Source: Dioszegia crocea (taxonomy: Eukaryota > Basidiomycota > Tremellomycetes > Tremellales > Bulleribasidiaceae). Taken from it: DNA of 64,000 nucleotides. The notes under the pieces are model-generated. The model did no database searches and had not been told where the DNA came from. It saw only the letters and a program-made list of their open reading frames with translations. The stretch covers positions 806,001 through 870,000 of the forward strand of contig BCKK01000005.1 in NCBI GenBank assembly GCA_001600615.1. The letters are read 5' to 3'. This document shows positions 55,850-64,000 of the stretch, one piece after another (the stretch's first letter is position 1; the number at the start of each line of letters is the position of its first letter). The position numbers and the translations under genes are program-made.

Positions 55850-57478
55850 GATGGAGGCGGTGACTTATACGCCTGGGGAGGTGGATGATATCGTTTTCTT
55901 CGCTTTATCGATCCAGGACGGGATGTGTGGGGAGGAATGGGCTGATGCCATGGTGAGTCGGCTAAGTGCAATGTATGGGTTTTGCTGACTGGGCAGTATG
56001 CATTCCGGACAATGTTGTCTACGTACAAGCTACATCCCAAGATATCCCCCATCAGTAGCTTCAACAAGCGCAAGTCCACACGCAGTAGCACCAGCTGACC
56101 ATCAGATCTCGTGGAGGTAAGAAGCAGAGAACCGATCCAACGCACACAACCCATACCAACACTCACATAACCCACGCCAGCACTAATCCGCCAGCTTTCG
56201 GCACTCGGTCCGCAGCTCCTGGTCGGATGCTGGGAGGCGCTGGTCCTCTTCCGGTGCCTGGAAACCATCCCCCGGTGCCCAGTCAGCCGGTCGTGAACTA
56301 CCCTAACCCCATCGGCCACATTGAAGGTTACGACTTCATCGACAACAGTGAAAAGCACGATTCGGTCAAGGTCCAATCCTACGCGGCCGAATATGCCACA
56401 TACACTGAGCACCAAGGAGAAATCCGGGTCAACGTCGATCTCACCAAGCTCGCGCCCACCATCGCCATTGGCAACGACATCGAGAACCGACCCAGCATGC
56501 TAAAACTCTCCTTCATCCACTCAGTCGAAACCGTCGTTCTCAAAGAGATCACAACCCGGAGCTCCAAGCCATATCCCGACCCCAAGCCTTGGACCCCGGC
56601 ACAATCTCATAAACACATTTTCTACACCCCTCCTTTCCAGCGCCTCCAGTCCACTCACCTCAGTGCAGTGCGAACGGTCCTGTGCTGGGGTGAAAGGGCG
56701 AGGACGTTGGCCGGATTGTCGGCTTGCGCCACTTGCAAGATCGGTGCGATATCCTATTCCGGAATCACCACTCGATGCCTTGTCAATACTGTGGACGCCA
56801 CCCTTGCGTGCTTCGGCTGCCGCTGTGCCGGTGAAAGATGCGACCACGCAGTCACAGTGAGGAATGCCAGCTACGGCGCGCACAGCAAGGACGGCCAGAG
56901 TGACAGGGTGCCCGTCGTCAGCTACGAGTCGGAGCGGGCGAAGGTTCATCTACAGGAGGATGCCGCCCAGCTTCTCTTTTGGAGATGCCCGAGCAGGAGG
57001 AGGGAGATTTGGCTTGGAATGTCACCTTCGGCTGGCGGACCTTGGCCACAGCCATGCTCTCCGGATCTGCAGCACCACTGCCCATCCCCAGTCTTACTAC
57101 CCAACCGACTGTCCCCACCGCCTCCACTTCGGATGTACCCATCAATCCCGCGAGTATCGAGCTCGTACCACCCGAAGATGTCTCGCGAGAGGAATCTAAT
57201 GTAAGTCGCTCCATCCCTCCTTCGCTTCCCGGCTGACTCATCGACAGCTCTGGGCGATACGGGAGATGGCGAATCGGATTGCCGCCGATGCATTTAAGTC
57301 CTTCTCGGACTGCACGAAAGAGACCGAAGACGAGCACACGGCTGTGAGTAGTGCATTGTTTTGCTGTAGTACCAAAGCTCATAGCTTGCATTATGACCTA
57401 CAGCCAATAACGGCTGTCATCACTGGAACGAATCTACGAGGTGGGCGCAGCGCGTTATCGCAGAGGAGTTGGAAGTGA
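55850..57478 (+). CDS. Orphan protein-coding region, multi-exon, model uncertain
   Basis: Pieces that look coding: MEAVTYTPGEVDDIVFFALS at 55851 with EEWADAM and YAFRTMLSTYKLHPKIS across an intron (55954-55997); MLGGAGPLPVPGNHPPVPSQ from 56227 through VKVQSYAAEYATYTEHQGEI, KLSFIHSVETVVLKEIT and HKHIFYTPPFQRL (clean frame to about 56650); EEGDLAWNVTFGWRTLATAM, ending EDVSREESN; then across an intron (57201-57246) LWAIREMANRIAADAFKSF; and across another, PITAVITGTNLRGGR to a stop at 57478. The 56650-56970 part needs introns I could not place with confidence. It may be one gene or two. No family recognised. Confidence 0.4.
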
Positions 57479-58100
57479 GATGAGGCGAGGCCTGGAACCT
57501 GGAGCTCTTTGGGGACGATTCCGGGCATGTGACCATCATACAACAGTGAGTTCATATCCCGCAATTTACGAAGCGGACTCAAACGGCACGTTGTTGAGGG
57601 AGTCGGGATAGGCGCGTGCCAATTTGGGTGAGACAAGAATACGACCCGTCATACGGTAACGGCACATGCATGACTTTGCAACCCAGTACCAGGCTCCCAC
57701 TGCCTGATGCCTGAGGCGATGACTGGGAGTAGTGTGGATGGGCGATAGGCCGACGCGGCCCCGAAGAACCGACAATCCGGGTCCGAACCCCGAAAATTCC
57801 GAGGAAGTTGGACGAAACCGGTCACCTCGGCCATCCTTTGACATCCTTTGGTGGCGTTCTCCATCAACATCACTCACTGACACGCACGAGTTGATTCATA
57901 CACACACTTTCAAGCCTCTCGCGCAGCTATAGACCCCCAGAAATGGCTGGACAGGCCTCAAGGCCGATCATGGCGGACCAGACTAGCTCGCCATCAAATT
58001 CTGGGGTCTACAGCCAAGTCGCTCAACCTATATCCCCCCTCACCCGAAAATTCCTCGTTCCTTCACTCTGATCACCTAACTCAACTGTCTTTAGCTACAA
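57479..58100. other. Intergenic region upstream of Cys-cluster protein
   Basis: 622 bp, no supported gene; short open frames overlap in opposite directions. Assumed promoter of the gene starting at 58101. Confidence 0.35.
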
Positions 58101-59948
58101 ATGGCTGCTCTACCTTCGCCCAGCGGTGGCACCTCGTCACAAGCGTCCAAAGCATCAATAGAGTGAGTCATTTTCAACTTTCGTACCTCTTTTCGAGCCA
58201 GACTGACCCAATCAGTTTCTTCGACCTCCCGCTTGATAGCTCTGATGACGAAGTAGTAGAAGTGCAGCTTTCGAGGTGAGCTCGTCTCTGTTGGGTAAAT
58301 GTACCGCGTTGACTGTATCCAGTGTTGACACCGCCATCAACCCTTCAAGAGGGCTCGAGGATTACTTCGGCATTCAAAGCCTGGCTGCTGATATCGGGCG
58401 TGGGTATATGGGCGGTATCGGTAAACGGTCTCTCCCTCGATCCAAAGTGTAAGTTTCATCACTGTCTTAGGGCAAAGCTGACTTTGCAGTCTTAACGCGA
58501 AACGGAGCCGCGCATCCCTTACCTCTTCCACCCTCATCGACACCGCTCCCTCCCCCTTCCTTCGCTCGTCAGCGTCCACTCCCAACATCAGCATCACTCC
58601 GCGCTATGCACCCAATCTTCCCCGAAAACGATCTATAGGGTTCCCGGATGTCGCCAACCTCGAGCGAGAAATTTCACCCAATCCCTCATCCTGCCAAGAA
58701 GAGGAACCAAGCCTCGAGGAGGAGACAAGCGGAGTCGAGAAGGACATCACGGTCTGGATGGAACGATGGGTCATAATCGACAAGAAGGCACTGATCGCCA
58801 CTGTCGCCCTAGAAGGCACACCTCCATCTTTGACCCATTGCGATGACCCGTCCAACTCGGAAGCCATGACATTGGTGGGGCATCTCCATAAAGTCAAAGC
58901 TCAGCTCCCCGGGTACCACCTCATTTGGCCTCCTCACATCACCCCTTCTTACTGGCTCTCCGATGAGCAACTCCTCTCCGTCCGATGGATTTCCCTCCAA
59001 TCCAAGGTCGAACGTAACTCTGGCCGTCAGAGGTGTGGCCCTTGCCGGACTGGTCGCGATCGGCCGGCCCAAATCGGTCACATCAAAGTAGCCTGCTGGA
59101 CTACTCCTGACAAGGTTGGTTCATGCTTCTGCTGTCGGGTTATGGGCAAGGGCCCGCAATGCTCGCATGTCGAGAATACATCCAACCCGGGTTACGAGCG
59201 CATGACGGCGGAGGCGGAGGTAGTTCTGCTCGAGGGTATCGACGGAGCGAATCGTCTCCTATCCCACTACGCCTTACGAGTGGCTTTGCTCGCTGAGGTC
59301 AGGAGCCAGGAGGAGGCGAAATTGAGGAGGGGCATCAAGGCGTCTTTCGATCCGTCTGCCTTTCGGAATGTGAAGAAGAGTGGAAAGGAGGCGAAGGAAA
59401 ATGCAATGAAGGCGAAAAGATATGCAGCGGAGGCGAACCTCAAATCAGCCAAGGATGTGGCTCAGCTTGTCTGGCCGCAGGCGGACAACAAGGACGAGGC
59501 GGACGGGGTCGCTCAAAAGATGGCTGAGCTAGGAGTCACGATCCATGAGTGCATCGATTGGGCTACAGTCGCCATTGACGATTTGCACTGTAGGATGGAG
59601 GAGCTCAGGACGAAAGAGAAGTGGGGATCCGATCGCGCGACTCTGCTCTCCATGATCGACAAGCTTTGCGATTGGGCAAGGAATCCGGAGATTGGGATTC
59701 AGGCGGTGCAGGAGGGGCTAAGGACTGGGAAAGCCGCCATCAAGTCTGCTCGGTCGGGAGGGGGCGGGAAGGGGGGCGGGGTCAAGGTGGAGAGCGCTAG
59801 TGAGCTTGACGTTGAGGTCGAGGATGAGGTTGAGAATGAAGGTAGAGATGAGAGTGAAGATGAGGAAGATGATGAGGATGAGGATGATGGGGATGCCGTT
59901 GCGGATGAGGAACAGGGCGAGGGGTGTGATACTGCTCGCTTCTGCTAA
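58101..59948 (+). CDS. Orphan protein with Cys cluster and acidic tail
   Basis: Start MAALPSPSGGTSSQASKASI at 58101. Three short introns (about 58161-58214, 58276-58320, 58450-58489) precede a long exon from about 58490 to the stop at 59948; about 555 residues. Middle region: MERWVIIDKKALIATVALEG and LPGYHLIWPPHITPSYWLSD. A Cys-rich segment follows: RCGPCRTGRD, then VACWTTPDKVG, CFCCRVMGKGPQCSHV, i.e. C-x2-C, C, C-x-CC, C plus His, able to bind zinc. After it a Lys/Ala-rich helix and a final Glu/Asp tract (about 59805-59895). Similar Cys-cluster proteins occur in large lineage-specific sets in basidiomycetes; some are thought to derive from mobile elements. No transposase, RT or integrase motif here, so function is open. 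Confidence 0.7.
59805..59910 (+). repeat. GAT/GAG-rich trinucleotide tract
   Basis: Imperfect gaKgaK repeats coding an Asp/Glu run at the C-terminus of the Cys-cluster protein. Purine-rich on the plus strand. Confidence 0.75.
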
Positions 59949-60087
59949 ATTGTATACCCGTCTTGCTTGATTCATTGTAGATGATTGAGATGGTGCCCGT
60001 CCCCTGTCGATCTTGCCTTTGGTAGATGTCAAACATATCTCAAAGCTATGATACATATTATAAGTCAACGACAACATCTACTGTAGA

Positions 60088-61072
60088 TCATGTAGAAAGC
60101 AGATCCCCGAAACCCTCCTCCGCACTGGCCGTGATGGGCGGCATTGCCAGGTTTGACTTTCCCAGCCGTTCCGTCTCGCCGAATAACACCCTCGCCGTTC
60201 CTGGACTAGCCGGCACTGTACTCCGTACCGCCTTCCTCATGGGGCTTGGGGAATGCGCCAGGAACATCATCAGATCCGCCGCGCTTCTGTCTTCCTCCTC
60301 ATCTCCTGATCTTCTCCGAGGCTCGCTCCGTGGGGGTGTTCGGGCGAGTGAGCGAGAGCGGGTGGGGGGTGTATCGGGCATTGGGAGGGAAACTGAGGGA
60401 CGGAGTTCGGTATCGCTGTGCATAAAAGCAAGAGCTTTGGCAGCATCGACATCCTGGGTTGTGGTGGAATGGGAATAGGAGCGTTTCTCCTTTCGCATCC
60501 GCTCGTGGATGTAGCCCATACTGGAGCTTGCCCTTCGACTCGACGGTACGAAAGTCTCGGCATCTCTGGCACGTTTGCGGGGACTGGCGGGCGGGGCATG
60601 GGAGGATGGAGGGAGGGGTTGCCAGAGCACGTCGATGAGTTGCCACGGACGCGAAGGGGATGGAGGTTGGTATGGGGATGTAGGACCGCGCGAGGATGAT
60701 GCTGTGGGGGATAGGGGAGAGTAGCTTGGCGATCCTTCTGGGACGTAAGGGTCGACATGGATAGGCGCAGGGACTTTGAAAGACCGCCGTGGAGGAGGGG
60801 ACATTTCGCGCTCGATTTCAGTGATGGATTTGTCGGCCCAGCCGTGAGATGCTTTGACTGAAGCGAGTTCTAGTCTTTGCTGTAGGATTTGCATTTTCTA
60901 AAGTCAGCGAGATCACGGATAGGCGTACCTTTTCCATATCCATCCGCTTTAAAAATCTGTCCACCTCTGCTTGGTTCTGCGCGGGTTCCTGACTCGACCC
61001 GCTCCCCGAGGCATGGCCGATCGAATTAGTCGAAGATGGAGTAGCTTCGCGTGAGTGGGGTGGCGAAGACAT
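60088..61072 (-). CDS. Whi5/Nrm1-like cell-cycle transcription repressor (putative)
   Basis: Start MSSPPHSREATPSSTNSIGH at 61072. One intron (about 60898-60929) joins KRMDMEK to KMQILQQRLELASVKASHGW. The segment LQQRLELASVKASHGWADKS-ITEIE fits the short Whi5/Nrm1 domain pattern (Leu/Arg-rich helix, A-x-x-K-V/A). Then a Ser/Pro-rich linker, SPRKRARD (basic nuclear-signal-like patch), DVDAAKALAFMHS and AADLMMFLAHSPSP, the last resembling the GTB motif (transcription-factor binding) of these proteins. Stop at 60088. Many SP/TP sites suggest CDK control. Known: Whi5 and Nrm1 repress SBF/MBF G1/S transcription. The assignment rests on two short motifs. Confidence 0.6.
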
Positions 61073-61973
61073 GACGCGACGCGTCTGTTTCAGCTGATGG
61101 AGTAAGAGTTTGAGATCGCAGAGATGTACAGATGAGCCATTGCTCCCCCTCTACGCGGCCTCCTCTGATCTATCGGTACCATTCAGAGAGATACGCGTCG
61201 CGGCGGACGAGTAGAGGCTTCAGGGTCAAATTTTACCTACCCGCACACGCGCCAGAAATTACCCAATCCAGCGGGCCGAAACCGGAGATCTCGAGATTTC
61301 TCGTTCCGGCAGTCTGGTAGTTACGTGATGGATGACATCAGTGTGGCGGATCGCGAGAGGATGCATGAGGCATGAGATGTCGGGAGGAGAAGAGTACAGC
61401 TCCGCAGAGCTCCGATCTCTGACAAGAGTGAGGACAAGCGAATGAGCGAATTTTGGGAGGATGATTGCGAGGCCGTCCAAGCCTTCAGCCTGCTACAGCC
61501 TGCTACAGCCGAATGAGTGCCTGAAGCCTCACTCCTGAGTGTGGCGACACAAGGGTGACAAGCAGCGATATCCTCGAAGGGGTATATACAAGCTGGACTG
61601 CAAGTACATCAGTACCAAAACCCTCGACGAGAAGCAGGAATGGCGGAATCCATCTGCATGCCTCCGATCGCAGCTCCCGTTGATTTGCCGCCGAGAAGAT
61701 CCGCAGGGCATGGAACGCTCCGACATTGGCCCGCTGCACGCAACGACACAGTGATCAGCGTGAAACCTCCATCATGCTCCTATGGTCCGCCGCTGGAATC
61801 CAGTCGCCTCGCGCTAACGAGCAGCAAGATGCTCACCTCGATCCGATGTCGGCGAGTTTCCGGCGCATTGATTAGCGCTAATCGGCTTTACCCCGCAATG
61901 GCCCCGCACCCCTTGCCACTCAGAAGTATATAGGCTCACACCTGACTGGGGTCCCCTACATCCAGCTGTCAAA
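61073..61973. other. Intergenic region upstream of xylanase
   Basis: 901 bp between divergent starts. It contains a two-copy tgctacagcc tandem repeat (61491-61510), a ggggtatatac patch near 61581 and a TATA box near the xylanase start. Long promoters are usual for regulated secreted hydrolases. Confidence 0.45.
61927..61932 (+). promoter_or_regulatory. TATA box of the xylanase gene
   Basis: tatata within agaagtatataggc, 42 bp upstream of the ATG at 61974. Consistent with a strongly regulated promoter; transcription start not shown. Confidence 0.5.
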
Positions 61974-63135
61974 ATGATGTTCCTATCCCTTCTCGCTCTT
62001 CCCCTGGTCCTCGCCACTCCCCTGACGAGAAACAACGACAACGTCGTCAGCCTCGCCAAGACTCGTAACAAGTACTTTGGCACCGCCTACCAGTCGTTCT
62101 ACCCGGCGGACGGTCGTTTCTTCCCAGTCTTGGAGTCGCAGTTTGATCAGTACACTCCCGAGAACGAGCTCAAGTGGGAGGTGGTCCAGCCGCAGAGAGG
62201 TGTCTTCAACTGGACCGGCGCAGATTTGGTGAGTTTGCTACTGGCGGCGCTGATTAGATCTTCGATGAGGCCAAGAAGACCGGAGCTATCGTCAGAGGAC
62301 ACACCCTCGTCTGGCACTCGCAACTGCCGATGTGGGTGCAGAACATCACCGACCCGAACGATCTTAAAAGTGTGATGAAGACACACATCGATGCTGTGAT
62401 GGGTCGATACGGGTCTCGTATGGCACATATTGATGTTGTCAATGAGCGTGAGTTTGGAGTTGGCCTCGCTGATGTTAGCCCTCTTTGACAATGGGACATG
62501 GCGTAACTCGGTCTGGTACAACCTGCTCGGAGAGGACTTCCCTCGCATTGCTGTAAGTGATGAGTAGACCCCACTGACATCAGCTCGACTACGCCCATGC
62601 CGCTGCCCCTGGAGTCAAACTCTACATCAACGATTACAACATCGAATCAGTTAATAACAAGTCTCGCGCCCACGCTCAGATCGCCAAGAAGTTGCTCGAT
62701 CAAGGCGCACCGCTTACCGGGTACGGTTTCCAGTGTCACTTCATCGGTGGCTCAGCACCAAATGACACTGCCCAAGCCATGAAGATGTTCACGGACATGG
62801 GTCTCGAGGTGGCGTTGACTGAGCTGGACGTGAGAGTACCGGTCAACAATAGGGGATTGACCAACTCCACTTGGCTCGACATACAGTGAGTTCACATTAG
62901 GCAAAGCTGATCAGATCTCGCGACTACGCCAACGCGGTCAAGGTCTGTCTCGACAACTCAAAATGTCCCGGTGTCACGATTTGTAAGTCCCACCATTTCA
63001 AAGCTGACGTCAGGGGGGGTCAGTGATGAAACCAGCTGGGTTCCGGGAGTCTTTGCTGGGACTGGAGCTGCACTGCTGTTTGACTTTGACTACAAGCCAA
63101 AGTCAGCGTACTATGCCATCAAAAACTTGTTCTAG
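61974..63135 (+). CDS. Secreted GH10 endo-1,4-beta-xylanase
   Basis: Hydrolyses internal beta-1,4 bonds in xylan; secreted. Start [20 protein letters not shown] at 61974: 15-residue signal peptide. GH10 motifs: [52 protein letters not shown] (acid/base Glu), [32 protein letters not shown] (nucleophile Glu), [15 protein letters not shown], and the end [13 protein letters not shown] with TAG at 63133-63135. Introns: 62230-62257, 62449-62476, 62553-62582, 62887-62915, 62982-63013 (approximate). About 325 residues, catalytic domain only, no carbohydrate-binding module. Several N-x-S/T sites. The stop codon overlaps that of the convergent lipase. Confidence 0.95.
63132..63135. other. Overlapping stop codons of convergent xylanase and lipase genes
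   Basis: The tetranucleotide CTAG gives TAG on the plus strand (63133-63135, xylanase) and TAG on the minus strand (63134-63132, lipase). The two reading frames overlap by 4 bp in opposite orientation. Confidence 0.85.
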
Positions 63136-64000
63136 AATCCCTGCTCGGCTAGGTAGTCGGACTATAATTAGCGCCTTCAATGCATCACTTACGATTTCAA
63201 GATAGAATGTGGCTGGTTTGAAGGTTATTGGACGCCCGGTCCAGCCCGCAAAAGCGTAGCGTACGTGATTTACCCACCCCACCCTGACATCAGCGTTGCC
63301 GCTTGTTGACTCACAGATCCAGGTGGTTCACGCCTAGTAATGTCCCCCTATACTCGCCCCACTGCGCACTTTGCACGCTGACCAGTCCGTCATTCGGTCC
63401 CTCCTTGGCTAGGATGACGCTATGTGGCCACTTGAAGGTGTCGAGGAGGCCGGGGTCAACTGATGCGCCCCACGAGTAGTACTGGACCCCAACCTCGTCC
63501 ACCACCTGAGCGTTAAACTCCTTCATAGACTTTGTGCCGAGACTGGCAAAGGCTGAGCCATCGCCTGATTGGGGTAGGCGCAGGGTTTCCAGAAGGGATA
63601 GGAGAGATGGTAAACGGTCGCCTGAGGTCAGCGGGGTATGGCATAAACTCACGTCCGACAACATTGTCAATGAGATAATCGGCAAAAGGGCTCCCTCGAT
63701 GTGGTGTGCTGATAGTCGTCACGCTAACGGGAGTGAATCGCTTGTCTTTGATTTCGGACACGAGGTATCTGCAATCCAAGCCGCCCTGACATCAGCGGGC
63801 TCGATCAATGACTCACCATACTATGCCCTATCAGGTTGATCTTCTGTCCAGCGTACTTTTCCGTTATCGCGTCGTTCAGGATAGCAGCTCGGTCCGCTAT
63901 AGAAGCCGTCGCCGGGACACGAGTGATGAGTACTTCTACGCCGTTGGATACGAGGACTTCTCTTATACCTCTCCAGTGTGATATTTGCAGTGGCGGGAGT
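63132..64000 (-). CDS. Triacylglycerol lipase-like alpha/beta hydrolase (3' part, cut by window edge)
   Basis: Reads from beyond 64000 to a TAG at 63134-63132. Lipase features: LPPLQISHWRGIREVLVSNG, EKYAGQKINLIGHSMGGLDC (nucleophile Ser in GHSMG, an intron right after HSM at about 63806-63834), RYLVSEI, VTTISTPHRGSPFADYL, ILAKEGPNDGLVSVQSAQWG (catalytic Asp region), YRGTLLGVNHLDLVGWVNHV (catalytic His). The last exons read RPITFKPATFYLEI and, after a 34-nt intron (about 63164-63196), SDYLAEQGF. The N-terminus is outside the window, so a signal or mitochondrial presequence cannot be judged. Its wording matches the Tgl2-type fungal lipases. Confidence 0.9.

Noticed and set aside
58101..59948. 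Gag-like retroelement protein
   Set aside because: No reverse transcriptase, integrase, protease or long terminal repeats in the surrounding DNA, and the gene has normal introns.

Overview
This window is nuclear DNA from a fungus, most likely a basidiomycete yeast or jelly-fungus relative of Cryptococcus and Tremella (class Tremellomycetes). The evidence is compact genes on both strands, each cut by many very short introns (about 28-55 nt). These introns have GTRNGT donors and a CTGAC, CTGAT or CTAAT branch site a few bases before the AG. A tRNA-Pro with an intron at the canonical 37/38 position also fits. The class is inferred from gene structure; no marker gene was compared. I see no transposon, CRISPR array, rRNA or prokaryotic operon.

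Layout, left to right. 1-1575 (-): N-terminal part of a virilizer/VIRMA-like m6A-writer subunit, cut by the window edge. 2451-4217 (+): MFS sugar transporter with a GC-AG intron. 4567-10091 (-): very large dual hybrid histidine kinase. 10400-13609 (-): conserved proline/glutamine-rich regulator. 15059-16712 (-): Git3/Gpr1-like GPCR. 17256-22112 (-): protein with three START-like lipid-binding domains and a C-terminal membrane anchor. 22383-27904 (+): DOP1. 27922-29206 (-): Ssp120/nucleobindin-like EF-hand protein. 29358-30992 (+): CUE-AlkB-GRF dioxygenase. 31093-31608 (-): acidic coiled-coil protein. 31811-32905 and 33516-34671 (-): tandem PQ-loop paralogues. 35358-35784 (-): LSM8. 36170-37869 (+): casein kinase I. 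38137-39371 (-): BTB protein. 39589-42141 (+): CPSF73/YSH1. 43159-44358 (+): unknown. 44654-46311 (-): HAT1. 46667-48134 (+): M50B-like membrane peptidase with microexons. 48142-49413 (-): COQ2. 49963-50410 (-): LSM2. 50593-51582 (+): SEN34. 51817-52997 (+): low-complexity protein. 53726-53811 (-): tRNA-Pro(AGG). 54909-59948 (+): stretch of orphan genes. 60088-61072 (-): Whi5/Nrm1-like repressor. 61974-63135 (+): secreted GH10 xylanase. 63132-64000 (-): lipase, cut by the right edge.

Functionally the window is mostly housekeeping, with a notable share of RNA metabolism: VIRMA-like, LSM2 and LSM8 (two subunits of the same U6 snRNA ring), CPSF73 and SEN34, plus an intron-containing tRNA that is a substrate class for SEN34. 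Signalling (histidine kinase, GPCR, CK1), trafficking and lipid handling (DOP1, Ssp120-like, triple START) and carbon acquisition (sugar transporter, xylanase, lipase) make up most of the rest. Gene packing is tight: two pairs of convergent genes lie 7 and 17 bp apart, and the xylanase and lipase stop codons overlap.

The most unusual structure is in the M50B-like gene. Consensus splice signals there define two consecutive 2-nt exons and a 5-nt exon inside an 18-intron gene. Exon models come from reading splice signals and translation frame by eye. Gene ends are given where a stop codon was seen; start codons are best guesses unless stated.
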